Shown: positions 32,900-42,500, counted from the first letter of the stretch. The stretch is 43,809 nucleotides of DNA from an uncultured Clostridia bacterium (GCA_934167305.1 CAKPKQ010000010.1:1-43809), one strand, 5' to 3'. Translations and numbers: made by a program. The notes: generated from the sequence alone by a model not told the origin.

Positions 32900-33958
32900 A
32901 TGAATAAATTAAAAGTTGGTGTTATATTTGGTGGTATGTCAACAGAACATGATGTATCAATATCATCAGGAACATCTATAATTAAAAATTTATCAAAAGA
33001 AAAATATGAAGTATTACCAATATATATATCAGAAGACGGAAAATGGTATAAATACACCAAAAATGTAGAGGAAATTGAAGCATTACATGTTGGAGATAAA
33101 ATAACAGAATTAGAAAAAATAGAAAATGAATTTGAATATTTAAAAAGTTTAGATATTGCTTTTCCAGTATTACATGGCTTATATGGAGAAGATGGAACAA
33201 TTCAAGGACTATTAGAATTATTAAAAGTTAAATATGTTGGATGTAAGGTACTTGGATCAAGTATATGCATGGATAAAGTATACGCAAAAATTATATTTGA
33301 AAAAGCTCAAATTCCACAAGCAAAATATGTTTATGTAAAAGCGAAAAATAACATATATACATACGTAAATGAGAACTTTGAAGAAGAAATAACTTCTATA
33401 GAAGATATTGCAAAAAAAACAGAACAAAAATTAGGATTGCCTGTTTTTGTTAAGCCATCAAACTCAGGCTCATCAGTAGGAATAAAAAAAGCTAAAAATG
33501 TAGAAGAGCTAATAGAAGCAATTAAATATGCTAGTAATTATGATACAAAAATATTAATTGAAGAAGAAATAATAGGTAGAGAAATTGAATGTGCGGTACT
33601 TGGAAATACAGATGTAAAAGCAACTTGCGTAGGAGAAATTTTACCAGCAGAAGATTTTTACACATTTGATGCAAAATACAAAAATGCAGAATCTAGAGTT
33701 GTAATACCAGCAGAAGTTGAACAACAAAAACAAGATGAAATAAAAAAACTAGCAATAAAAGCATTTAAAGCAGTAGATGGAAAAGGCTTATCAAGAGTAG
33801 ATTTCTTTATTAGAAAAAGCGATAATAAAGTATATATAAATGAAATAAATACTTTACCAGGATTTACTCAAATTAGTATGTATCCAAAATTATGGGAACA
33901 ATGTGGAATTGAATATTCAAAATTATTAGATGAATTAATAAAATTAGCACAAGATTAA
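32900..33958 (+). CDS. ddl: D-alanine--D-alanine ligase
   Basis: Ddl joins two D-alanines with ATP. The 352-residue ATP-grasp enzyme has FGGMSTEHDVSISSG (residues 10-24), the omega-loop region FYTFDAKYKNAESRVVIPAE, whose Tyr/Lys pattern fits D-Ala rather than D-Lac ligases, and the C-terminal EINTLPGFTQISMYPKLW. AAGGGGGAA precedes the ATG. It is the second gene of the murF-ddl-yqeK group. Confidence 0.96.
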   Translation: MNKLKVGVIFGGMSTEHDVSISSGTSIIKNLSKEKYEVLPIYISEDGKWYKYTKNVEEIEALHVGDKITELEKIENEFEYLKSLDIAFPVLHGLYGEDGTIQGLLELLKVKYVGCKVLGSSICMDKVYAKIIFEKAQIPQAKYVYVKAKNNIYTYVNENFEEEITSIEDIAKKTEQKLGLPVFVKPSNSGSSVGIKKAKNVEELIEAIKYASNYDTKILIEEEIIGREIECAVLGNTDVKATCVGEILPAEDFYTFDAKYKNAESRVVIPAEVEQQKQDEIKKLAIKAFKAVDGKGLSRVDFFIRKSDNKVYINEINTLPGFTQISMYPKLWEQCGIEYSKLLDELIKLAQD

Positions 33959-33971
33959 GATAGGAAAAAAT

Positions 33972-34553
33972 ATGGAAAATATAGAAAATATAAAAATTGA
34001 TTTAAGAAATGCGTTATCAGAAAAACGATATTTGCATTCAATTGGAACAATGAAATCAGCACAAGAACTTGCCAAATATTATGGACTAAATGCAGAAAAA
34101 GCTGGATTAGCAGGACTTATACATGATATAGCAAAAGAAATGCCAGATCAAGAAAAAATACAATATGTAAAAGAACACAATATAGAAATGGACAGATTTG
34201 AAGAAAAAAATATAGGTTTATTACATGCCAAAATAGCTGCAAATATTGCAAAAGAAAAATATCATTTTGATAAAGATATACAACAAGCAATAGAATATCA
34301 TACAACAGGAAATCCAAATATGAATTTATTTGATAAAATAATATTTGTTGCAGATAAAATAGAAGAAACAAGGTCTTACCCAGATTTAAATTATGTTAGA
34401 GAATTAGCACATAAAAATATAAATGAATGTGTTATATATATAATTGAATTTGCAGTAAAAAAGACAATAGAAAGAGGGGAAGAACCACATTCAAATAGTA
34501 TTTTAACTATAAATAAATTGAAAGAAGAGGAAGAAAATAAAAAATCCCTATAA
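33972..34553 (+). CDS. yqeK: HD-domain phosphohydrolase YqeK-like
   Basis: YqeK hydrolyses bis(5'-nucleosyl) tetraphosphates such as Ap4A. The 193-residue protein has the HD pattern H22, HD at 51-52 (GLIHDIAKEMP), LLHAKIAANI, EYHTTGNPNM and FVADKIEETRSYP, in the order of the YqeK family. The start follows GATAGGAAA, a moderate site. In Bacillus the gene lies with nadD and rsfS; those genes are absent here. It follows ddl by 13 bases. Confidence 0.88.
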   Translation: MENIENIKIDLRNALSEKRYLHSIGTMKSAQELAKYYGLNAEKAGLAGLIHDIAKEMPDQEKIQYVKEHNIEMDRFEEKNIGLLHAKIAANIAKEKYHFDKDIQQAIEYHTTGNPNMNLFDKIIFVADKIEETRSYPDLNYVRELAHKNINECVIYIIEFAVKKTIERGEEPHSNSILTINKLKEEEENKKSL

Positions 34554-34655
34554 TAATTATAAATAAGGTATTTAAAACACAAAAAAGATATGATATAATA
34601 ACTAAACATAACAAAAGACGGAAAAATTGAAAGAGCATTCTAGGGGGAAATCTAA

Positions 34656-35561
34656 ATGATTTTCAAGGATTATTATAAAATACTGGGACTAAAAAATAGT
34701 AATGTCACATCAGAAGAAATAAAACAAGCCTACAGAGAACAAGCTAAAAAATATCACCCAGATATTAATACTACAAGTAATTTTGCAGAAGAAAGATTCA
34801 AAGATATAAATGAAGCATATAAAACATTATCAAATTCTAGTTCAAGAAGAAAATACGACAGAATGTGGAATTCACGTATAGGCAAAAAACAAAAAAATAA
34901 GGGACAAGCTAAAAAAGAAAAAAAATCAGTTTTTGCGCAATTTTTTGAAATGTTTTTTGGAGAAATTAAGCAAAAAGAAAACAATAGTGGTAAAACTGAA
35001 AATAAAAAAGAGCCTAAAAATGGTGAAAATATAGAAACTGAAATTAGTGTATCTATTTCTGATGCTTTTTATGGAGTTGAAAAAAAATTAGCATTAAGAG
35101 CAATAGATGGAAAAATGAGAGAATTTAAAATTAAAATACCAGCAGGAATTAGAAATGAAGAAAAAATAAGACTAATGGGACAAGGAAAACCTGGAGCAAA
35201 TGGAGGAAAAGCTGGAGATTTATTAATAAGAATTCACATTCAAGATGATAAAAAATTTAAAATAAATGGAATTGATTTATACACTACTTTATATGTAACT
35301 TCATGGGAAGCAGCTTTAGGTACAAAATTAAATATATCATCAATAGATGAAGATATATTATTATACATACCACAAGGTACAGAAAGCGGAGAAAATATTT
35401 GCATAAAAGGAAAAGGCTATCTTGATGGAAAAGGTGGAAGAGGAGACTTATTTGTAAGTGTTCAAATAATGATTCCTAAAAAAATAACAGAAAAAGAAAA
35501 GAAAATATTTGAACAATTAAAAGAAATATCAAAATATAATCCAAGAGAAATACATGGTTAA
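34656..35561 (+). CDS. DnaJ/CbpA-type Hsp40 co-chaperone
   Basis: The 301-residue protein has an N-terminal J domain (KDYYKILGLKNSNVTSEEIK through the HPD at 34-36), a linker (about 75-125), and the DnaJ C-terminal substrate domains (KKLALRAIDGKMREFKIKIP, GIRNEEKIRLMGQGKPG, GKAGDLLIRIHIQ). The zinc-finger region of DnaJ is missing, so it is CbpA-like rather than full DnaJ. AGGGGGAAA precedes the ATG; TTTAAA and TATAAT 17 bases apart suggest a weak promoter in the upstream gap. Confidence 0.93.
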   Translation: MIFKDYYKILGLKNSNVTSEEIKQAYREQAKKYHPDINTTSNFAEERFKDINEAYKTLSNSSSRRKYDRMWNSRIGKKQKNKGQAKKEKKSVFAQFFEMFFGEIKQKENNSGKTENKKEPKNGENIETEISVSISDAFYGVEKKLALRAIDGKMREFKIKIPAGIRNEEKIRLMGQGKPGANGGKAGDLLIRIHIQDDKKFKINGIDLYTTLYVTSWEAALGTKLNISSIDEDILLYIPQGTESGENICIKGKGYLDGKGGRGDLFVSVQIMIPKKITEKEKKIFEQLKEISKYNPREIHG

Positions 35562-35585
35562 CATAAGTTTTATACTGCGAAAATA

Positions 35586-35614
35586 TTGACATAAAGCGAA
35601 ATGTGTACTATAAT
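35586..35614 (+). promoter_or_regulatory. Consensus promoter of the VirD4-like operon
   Basis: A perfect TTGACA (35586-35591), 17-base spacer and perfect TATAAT (35609-35614). It is the strongest promoter in the window and lies 75 bases before the first gene of the operon. Confidence 0.9.
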
Positions 35615-35689
35615 TTAATATAGTAATGTGAATCAACAAAGGATGAACTATGTATTTATAAAACAATTCATAGAAAAGGAGTATTAAAG

Positions 35690-36208
35690 ATGGACAAAAT
35701 ACAAGGTAAGCACTTTAGTATTACAGATCCTCAAGGAGTAAACACAGTAATTTATAGGGTAGATAAAACTCCAAAAGAGTTATTACAGGAATACCCAAAA
35801 TATACAGTACAACGTTTAGAGTATTCAGAAGAGCTAAATGGAAACTTAAAAAAGAAAACATTTTTTGTTGACGAACCAAAAAATGAAGAAGAACTTGTAA
35901 TTTTATCTTTTGGACAAGATAAAGTAGTTATAAACATGGGAATTTTAGAAGAAAACAAAGTTAAAATTGCTAAACGCCCTATACCAATTAAGTTCGATAC
36001 TTTATATTCTGAACAAGAAAGAGAATATAAAGAATTTAGATATACGCCAGATTTAAAAAGGCCAATATCAATAATAGATCCAGAAACAACAGAAGAAATC
36101 AAACCAATTCTATATTTTGATAAAGAAACAAATGAAGTAAAAGGTAAATGCAAGCTAAAACCATATAAATCATATTTTGCATTTGAAATTAGAGAAAGTA
36201 AAGATTAG
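35690..36208 (+). CDS. Unknown protein, first gene of the VirD4-like operon
   Basis: The 172-residue protein is soluble, without signal or membrane segment. Notable segments are FSITDPQGVNTVIYRVDKTP, PKYTVQRLEYSEELNGNLKK and KFDTLYSEQEREYKEFRYTP. The C-terminus KCKLKPYKSYFAFEIRESKD suggests beta structure. It is not recognised. AAAAGGAG precedes the ATG. It is 14 bases before the next gene and shares a strong promoter with a VirD4-type ATPase, so it may act with that ATPase. Confidence 0.8.
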   Translation: MDKIQGKHFSITDPQGVNTVIYRVDKTPKELLQEYPKYTVQRLEYSEELNGNLKKKTFFVDEPKNEEELVILSFGQDKVVINMGILEENKVKIAKRPIPIKFDTLYSEQEREYKEFRYTPDLKRPISIIDPETTEEIKPILYFDKETNEVKGKCKLKPYKSYFAFEIRESKD

Positions 36209-36222
36209 AAGGGAGTAATTAT

Positions 36223-36555
36223 ATGAGTAGTACGAATGTACATTCTAAAAAATCAAAAAGCACAGGAAGCATTGCTGGTAGTGCATTTAAACCAACAGAA
36301 AAAACTTTAGAAATTCCTCCAAAAACTCAAGTATTTGAGGTAATACCAAGTTATGTTGAAGAACAAGGAAATATAGAAATTCCAGCTGGGGATGCATATG
36401 TTAATGATAGAAATGAAATGGTAAAAGCAGATGGAACCACAAGTAAAATGAAAAACCCAAAAGCTTTTAATGAAATTTCAAAACATAAAAATCAAAAAGA
36501 TAAAATGGCAGAAAAAGCTTCTAAATCAAAAAAAGAAGTAGAAGTAGATAGATAA
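36223..36555 (+). CDS. Unknown lysine-rich protein, second gene of the VirD4-like operon
   Basis: A 110-residue, highly charged and probably disordered protein. It starts SSTNVHSKKSKSTGSIAGSA, has a more ordered middle (TLEIPPKTQVFEVIPSYVEE) and ends in a Lys/Glu-rich tail (SKSKKEVEVDR). AAGGGAG precedes the ATG. It lies between the 172-residue protein and the coupling ATPase with gaps of 14 and 27 bases. It could be a DNA- or substrate-binding accessory to the ATPase; this is inference. Confidence 0.78.
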   Translation: MSSTNVHSKKSKSTGSIAGSAFKPTEKTLEIPPKTQVFEVIPSYVEEQGNIEIPAGDAYVNDRNEMVKADGTTSKMKNPKAFNEISKHKNQKDKMAEKASKSKKEVEVDR

Positions 36556-36582
36556 AAACTAATGAAAAGGTGATAAAAATCT

Positions 36583-38664
36583 ATGAACGTTAAAGTAAAA
36601 AAAACATTAAAAGATTATAAAAAAAGTTTTATAATAATAGGAATACTATGGATTGTTTTAGCAATAATCCTAGTTTCTCCAATTGCATATTCCATTGTTG
36701 AATCAATAAACGACAATGGAATTTTTGATTTGAGCAAATTCATTGAGCAAGTCTTTTCAAATATAACAAGTTTCAATACTTTTGGAAAGGTATTTGGAGA
36801 AAAATATTTAGGAGTATTTCTTAAAACATTAGCATATTACACAATTATATATATTATATTCTCAGCAATAGGATTGTTCAAATCAAAAGCAAAAAGTGAA
36901 TATAAAGATATTGAGCATGGATCAAGTGACTGGTGCGAAGGTGGAGAGGAATACCAAGTATTAAGTAAAAATAAAGGAATTTTATTAGCACAAAATCATT
37001 ATTTACCAGTAAATAAAAGAGGAAACGTAAACGTATTGGTAGTCGGTGGTTCTGGTTCTGGTAAATCAGCATCATACTCAATACCAAATGCATTTCAAAT
37101 GTTAGGATCATATGTATTTACTGATCCAAAAGGTGAATTATATGACAAAACAGCAGGTTATTTAGAAAAAAATGGTTATTCAATAAAAGTATTAAACTTA
37201 GTAAACCCAGCAAATAGTGATGGATATAACCCATTAATGCATATATCAAATGAAATTGACGTTGACGTTATTGCAAACACAATAGTAAAAGGACAAAAAG
37301 CGGAAGCTGGAAGTGGTTCAGACCCATACTGGGATGATATGGCTGAAATGTTATTAAAAGCTTTAATATATTATTTAATGGCAACTAGACCAGCAGAAGA
37401 ACAAAACTTAGCAAGTTGTGCAGAGCTTGTAAGAGCTGCTAACTCAAATGGTGGAAGCAACTTATTAACAGAACTTATAAATCAATTACCTTATGACCAT
37501 CCAGCAAGAATGTATTATAAATCAATTGAAATAGCACCTGAAAAAACATATGGATCAATTTTAAGCTCATTACAATCTAAACTTGGTAAATTTGATTCAA
37601 AAGAAATTGCGGAAGTTACATCAACAGATACAATTGATTTTGAAGAAATAGGAAGTAAAAAAACAGCAGTATATGTTATATCTTCAGATACACATACAGC
37701 ATATGACTTCTTACTAACAATATTCTTCTCACAAATGATTCAACAATTATATAATTTTGCGGATGAAAATGGTGGAAGATTAAAGGTACCAACATTCTTT
37801 ATATGTGATGAGTTCGCTAACATTGGTAAAATACCAGACTTTGATAAAAAAATATCAACAAGTAGAAGTAGAGGAATTTCATTTAGTGTTATTTTACAAA
37901 ACTTAGACCAATTAGAAGCAGTATATGAAAAATCTTATGAAACAATCATGGGTAACTGTGATACACACGTATTTTTAGGAAGTAACTCATATAAAACAGT
38001 AGAATATTTCTCTAAAGCATTGGGAGAAAAAACAATTACAAGAGATAGCGTATCAATAAATAGAGATAAACAATATCATAGACAAGGGCTTAGTGAATCA
38101 GACCAAGTTTTGGGAAGAGCTCTTATGACACCTGATGAATTAAGAAGAATGGATAATGATGAATGTATTATTTATGAAAAAGGAATAAAACCTGTTAAAG
38201 CAAGAAAGTATTATTATTTTGAAAGTCCGATGGCAAAAAAATTAGCAGAACGTACTTTAAACCATTTAGACTTTAATGTAGGTGAAAGAGGTACATGGAG
38301 AAAATATAATCCATATAATCCTTATGTAGAAGAAAATGAAAATACAAAAAGCAATGATTTAAAAGTTGATTCTTTAGATGATTTATTTGAAGATGATGAT
38401 ATAGATGAAAAAGACGAAAGTAAAACAGAAACAAATAATAAATCAAATATTCAATTAGAAGAAAATAACCCTGAAGAAAGCAAAAAAGATACACAATTAT
38501 TAGATTTTGATTTTTCAGACCAAGAAACAAACAAATTTAAAAAAGCAGAAGATACGGCGCCAATTTTACCACAAAATGATGAAAATGAAGTATTTTCTGT
38601 AGATGTGCAAAAAGAATTAGAAGCCAAATTTGATGAATTATTTGGACCAATAGATGAAGATTAA
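36583..38664 (+). CDS. VirD4/TraG-type T4SS coupling ATPase
   Basis: Coupling proteins bring DNA or protein substrates to a type IV channel. The 693-residue protein has two N-terminal membrane spans (about 15-37 and 77-98), the pattern EHGSSDWCEGGEEYQ seen before the ATPase in Tn1549-type TraG proteins, Walker A GGSGSGKS at 155-162, DPKGELYDKTAGYLE, and Walker B FFICDEFANIGKIPDFD near 407. The tail (about 570-693) is acidic and low in complexity (EDDDIDEKDESKTETN). AAAAGGTG precedes the ATG. No relaxase, VirB4, VirB6 or integrase gene is nearby, so this is an orphan coupling protein in a housekeeping neighbourhood. Confidence 0.93.
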   Translation: MNVKVKKTLKDYKKSFIIIGILWIVLAIILVSPIAYSIVESINDNGIFDLSKFIEQVFSNITSFNTFGKVFGEKYLGVFLKTLAYYTIIYIIFSAIGLFKSKAKSEYKDIEHGSSDWCEGGEEYQVLSKNKGILLAQNHYLPVNKRGNVNVLVVGGSGSGKSASYSIPNAFQMLGSYVFTDPKGELYDKTAGYLEKNGYSIKVLNLVNPANSDGYNPLMHISNEIDVDVIANTIVKGQKAEAGSGSDPYWDDMAEMLLKALIYYLMATRPAEEQNLASCAELVRAANSNGGSNLLTELINQLPYDHPARMYYKSIEIAPEKTYGSILSSLQSKLGKFDSKEIAEVTSTDTIDFEEIGSKKTAVYVISSDTHTAYDFLLTIFFSQMIQQLYNFADENGGRLKVPTFFICDEFANIGKIPDFDKKISTSRSRGISFSVILQNLDQLEAVYEKSYETIMGNCDTHVFLGSNSYKTVEYFSKALGEKTITRDSVSINRDKQYHRQGLSESDQVLGRALMTPDELRRMDNDECIIYEKGIKPVKARKYYYFESPMAKKLAERTLNHLDFNVGERGTWRKYNPYNPYVEENENTKSNDLKVDSLDDLFEDDDIDEKDESKTETNNKSNIQLEENNPEESKKDTQLLDFDFSDQETNKFKKAEDTAPILPQNDENEVFSVDVQKELEAKFDELFGPIDED

Positions 38665-38668
38665 ATAT

Positions 38669-38710
38669 AAATAAACGTAAACATTAAAAAGTGTTTACGT
38701 TTATTTTTTT
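38669..38710 (+). terminator. Terminator of the VirD4-like operon
   Basis: AAATAAACGTAAACA pairs with TGTTTACGTTTATTT around an eight-base loop, followed by a T run. Confidence 0.92.
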
Positions 38711-39454
38711 CAATTAAATTAATTAAATTTAAATAAAAAAGAATTTAATTAATTATTAAAAAATAAATAAAATAATAAAAAATAATAATTAATTTAATTA
38801 AAATTAAAAATAAAATAAATAAATTAATAAAAATAAAAAAATATTTCATCATTTATTTTTATTACCCCTAGCATACAAATTAATTAATAAATTAACAACA
38901 ATCAAAAAGACAAAAAAATAAAGATGAAAATTAAACATTTTGAATCAAATAAATATGTTTTTTATAAAAAATAATAAAAATGAAAATTTTTTAAAATTGA
39001 AAATAAAACAAAAAAATGGATAAAATGCAACGGAATAAAAGGTAAGAGGGGTATGAATACTCATATAAAAGCAAGTATACATAAAACAAGAAAAGAGAAG
39101 AGCTACAAATAAAAAAACAGAACAGTTATAAAAGGAAAAAGAGAACATACACAGATAAAAAACAAAAAGACAAAAAATAGCATACAACTATTGACTAAAA
39201 AAATAATATAATATAAAATAAAAAATATTAAATAATTAAATAAGAAATTAATTGATTTAAAATAAATAATAATAAATAATTAAATTAAAAATAAAATAAT
39301 AATAAATAAATAATTAATTTTAAATAAATTAATAAATAATAAATAATTAATTAAAAATAAATAAAATAATAAAAAGTAAATTAATTAAATAAAAAATAAT
39401 CAAATTTATTTAAATAATATAAATAAAAATAATTAATAAAAAATTGGAGGAAAT
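38707..39454. repeat. Second AT-only island with core related to the 1-1860 repeat
   Basis: This 750-base gap has long stretches of only A and T at both ends (about 38710-38850 and 39200-39440) around a core with some G and C. The core contains CGGAATAAA, GTATACATAAAACA and AACAAAAAGACA, which also occur in the order CGGAATAAA then GTATACATAAAACA in the window-start repeat. Reading frames on the minus strand are T-rich and lack ribosome binding sites. No gene is supported. Confidence 0.6.
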
Positions 39455-40534
39455 ATGAAATTTGTACATATAGCAGATATGCATTTTGATACACCATTTA
39501 CTAACCTTAGTTTAAAAGGTGATTATGGAAAAATAAGAAGAATGGATCAAAGAGAAGTATTTAAAAAAATAATAAATTATATTAAAGAAAATGAAATTAA
39601 ATATTTATTTATAGCAGGGGATTTATATGAACATAATTACATTAGAAAAAGTACAATAGAATATATAAATCAATTATTTAAACAAATACCAGAAACAAAA
39701 ATATATATAACGCCAGGAAATCATGACCCATATGTAATGAATTCAATGTATAGAAATTTTGAATGGAATGAAAATGTAAAAATATTTACTTCAAAAATAG
39801 AAAAAGTTGAAACTGAAGATGCAAATATATATGGATTTGGTTTTGATGATTTTTATTGTGAAAATTCTAATGTAGAAAATATAATATTAGATGATAAAAA
39901 TAAAATAAATATTTTAATTACACATGGAAGTATAAATGCAAGTGACAAAATGCAATTACAATATAATCCAATAAATAAAAACAAATTAAAATCAGTTGGA
40001 TTTGACTATGTAGCACTTGGACATATACATAAATTAGATTATAACACAGAAGAAAATCAAAAAATTATTTATCCAGGTTCAACAATATCAATGGGATTTG
40101 ATGAACTTGGCAAACATGGCTTTATTGTTGGAAATATTGAAAAAGAAAAACTGGAAATTGCATTTATTCCTGCAGATAATAGAGAATTTAAAGAAATAGA
40201 ATTTGATATAAGCGAAATAAATGATGAAGAAGAATTAATAGAAAAATTAAATAATATACAATTAAATACAAATGATTTATATAAAATAATATTAATAGGA
40301 AAAAGAAATTTTGAAATAAATATAAATAATTTATATAAATTTATTAATAATGAAAATATTATAAAAATAAAAAATAAAACTAAACTAAATTATAATTTAG
40401 AAGAAATGGCTAATGAAAATACACTAAAAGGTATTTTTATTAATGAAATAATAAATGAATTAAATAAAAATAACTATACTCAAGAAGAATTGGATGAAAT
40501 GTTAGAAATAGGACTTTCAGTTTTAGATAATTAA
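39455..40534 (+). CDS. SbcD-like DNA repair exonuclease subunit (YhaO type)
   Basis: A metallophosphoesterase-fold nuclease that would work with an SbcC-type ATPase on broken DNA ends. The 359-residue protein has all MPE motifs: DMHFDTPF (Asp8, His10), GDLYEHN (55-61), GNHD (88-91), THGS (His157) and GHIH (189-192). The C-terminal capping part is very rich in N, I and K. TTGGAGG precedes the ATG. It is 19 bases upstream of the ATPase gene. Base composition is extremely low in GC. Confidence 0.92.
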   Translation: MKFVHIADMHFDTPFTNLSLKGDYGKIRRMDQREVFKKIINYIKENEIKYLFIAGDLYEHNYIRKSTIEYINQLFKQIPETKIYITPGNHDPYVMNSMYRNFEWNENVKIFTSKIEKVETEDANIYGFGFDDFYCENSNVENIILDDKNKINILITHGSINASDKMQLQYNPINKNKLKSVGFDYVALGHIHKLDYNTEENQKIIYPGSTISMGFDELGKHGFIVGNIEKEKLEIAFIPADNREFKEIEFDISEINDEEELIEKLNNIQLNTNDLYKIILIGKRNFEININNLYKFINNENIIKIKNKTKLNYNLEEMANENTLKGIFINEIINELNKNNYTQEELDEMLEIGLSVLDN

Positions 40535-40553
40535 AATATTAAGGAGAAAATAA

Positions 40554-42440
40554 TTGAAAATACAAAATATAAAAATAAATAATTATGGAAATTTAAAACA
40601 AAAAGAAATTAATTTACAAAGTAATATAAATATAATTTATGGAAAAAATGAAACAGGAAAATCAACATTACTAAATTATATAAAAAATATTTTTTATGGA
40701 ATTTCTAAAAATAAAAATGGAAAAGAGCTATCGGATTATGAAAAATATTTGCCATGGACTGGTGAAGAATTTTCAGGAAAAATAAAATATGAATTAAATA
40801 ATAAAAATATATTTGAAATTTATCGTGACTTTCATAAAAAAAATCCAGTGATTTTTAATCAAAATTTAGAGGATATATCACAAGAATTTAAAATTGACAA
40901 AAAGGATGGAAATCAGTTCTTCTATGAACAAACAGGAATAGACGAAAAAACATATACATCAACAATAATGTCACTACAACAAGAAGTTATACTAGATAAT
41001 CAGTCACAGAACAATTTGATACAAAAGCTTGCAAATCTTGCGGGAACTGGTGACGATAAGGTGTCATATCAGAAGGCAATCGATAGAATAAATAAAAAGC
41101 TAATAGAAGAGGTAGGTACATCAAGAACACAAGATAGACCAATAAATGTAATACAAAATAGGGCAAATATACTATATAATGACTTGAAGTCAAAAAAAGA
41201 AGCCGAAAAGTGCAAAGAAATATTAGAACAAGAAAATAATAATTTAAAACAAAAATTAGAAGAAGAAGAACAGAAAAATAATAATTTAAATAAATTAAAT
41301 TTATTATTTAATAAATATTCAATAGAATTAGAAAAAAATAATTTAAAAAATAATATAAATAATGAAAATAAAGAAAAAATAAAAAATAAATTAGAAGAAA
41401 AAAATAATTTTATTAAAAATAATCCACAAAATAATGAAAGCAGTAATAAAAAAATAAATTATCCAATATTTATTGTTATTTTTATTTTATTAATAATATT
41501 AAATATAATAAATTTTATTTTAATAAAACATAAAATAATAAATTATTCAATTTTATGTTTTATTCCAATTGAAATTATTTTATTTATTTTAAAAAATAAA
41601 AAAATAAAAAATGAAAAAATTAAAAATAAAAAATCAGAAGATAAATATAAAGAAAAAATTACTATAATAAATAGTCAAATTAATTTATTAGAAGAAAATA
41701 TAAAAAAATCACAAGAAGAAATAGAAAAAGAAAAACAAAAAATAATTTCTGAATTTAATTTAGAAAAAGAAAATATATTAAATAATGAAATTAATTTTAA
41801 ATTAGAAGAAAAAGATAAATTAGAAAAAGAAATAGAAATTTCAAATAAAAAAATAGTAGAATATAAATTAAAATTAAATAGTATTGAACATGAAGAAAAT
41901 AATATAAATAATAAATTAGAAGAATATATTTCAAAAGAAGAGGAATATGAAGAGTTACAAGAACAATTAAATGAATTACAAGAAAAAAATAAATGTATAT
42001 TAGCTACAAAAGATTTACTGGAAAAAGCATATGAAAAAATGAAAAATAATGTAACACCAAGATTTACTCAAAATTTATCTAATATTGCAAATACTATATC
42101 AAATGGAAAATATAAAAAAGTAGTATTTAATCAAGAAAAAGGATTAATAGTAGAATTAGAAAATGGAGATTACATATCCGCAAACAGATTAAGCACAGGA
42201 ACAATTGATGAATTATATTTATCATTAAGATTATCAATGTTAGATGAAATATCAGAAGAAAAAATGCCAATTATATTGGACGAAGCATTTGCATATTTTG
42301 ATGATGAAAGATTAAAAAATTGTTTACTATTTTTAGAAAAACAATCTAATGAACATCAAATTATAATTTTAACATGTAGTAATAGAGAAAAACAAATTTT
42401 AGATTCACTTAATATACAGTATAATTTAGTTGAATTATAA
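40554..42440 (+). CDS. SbcC/YhaN-like SMC-type ATPase with internal membrane spans
   Basis: The start is a TTG at 40554 with AAGGAG eight bases upstream. The 628-residue protein has Walker A GKNETGKST at residues 30-38, a Q-loop region (SLQQEVILDN), two coiled-coil arms and, near the C-terminus, the ABC signature (LSTGTIDELYLSLRL, near 545) and Walker B (MPIILDEAFAYFD, near 570). Two hydrophobic spans lie between the coiled coils (about 301-349: PIFIVIFILLIILNIINFIL and SILCFIPIEIILFIL), so the ATPase may be membrane-tethered, as in YhaN-like proteins. Codons 135-220 have 30-40% GC, whereas the coiled-coil region falls to about 5-15%. Confidence 0.88.
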   Translation: MKIQNIKINNYGNLKQKEINLQSNINIIYGKNETGKSTLLNYIKNIFYGISKNKNGKELSDYEKYLPWTGEEFSGKIKYELNNKNIFEIYRDFHKKNPVIFNQNLEDISQEFKIDKKDGNQFFYEQTGIDEKTYTSTIMSLQQEVILDNQSQNNLIQKLANLAGTGDDKVSYQKAIDRINKKLIEEVGTSRTQDRPINVIQNRANILYNDLKSKKEAEKCKEILEQENNNLKQKLEEEEQKNNNLNKLNLLFNKYSIELEKNNLKNNINNENKEKIKNKLEEKNNFIKNNPQNNESSNKKINYPIFIVIFILLIILNIINFILIKHKIINYSILCFIPIEIILFILKNKKIKNEKIKNKKSEDKYKEKITIINSQINLLEENIKKSQEEIEKEKQKIISEFNLEKENILNNEINFKLEEKDKLEKEIEISNKKIVEYKLKLNSIEHEENNINNKLEEYISKEEEYEELQEQLNELQEKNKCILATKDLLEKAYEKMKNNVTPRFTQNLSNIANTISNGKYKKVVFNQEKGLIVELENGDYISANRLSTGTIDELYLSLRLSMLDEISEEKMPIILDEAFAYFDDERLKNCLLFLEKQSNEHQIIILTCSNREKQILDSLNIQYNLVEL

Positions 42441-42458
42441 GCATATTTATGTTATAAT
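42430..42458 (+). promoter_or_regulatory. prfA promoter
   Basis: TTGAAT (42430-42435) and TATAAT (42453-42458) are 17 bases apart. The -35 box overlaps the stop region of the upstream gene. Confidence 0.65.
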
Positions 42459-42500
42459 AGTTTTTGCATAAAATACCAGATAAATTTAAGGAGAAGAATA

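Noticed and set aside
38945..39187. 80-codon minus-strand frame in the second A/T island
   Set aside because: Phe/Tyr-rich low-complexity product without ribosome binding site, a composition artefact.
35586..39454. Integrated conjugative element around the VirD4-like gene
   Set aside because: No integrase, relaxase, VirB4, att duplication or tRNA junction is visible; only the coupling ATPase is present.
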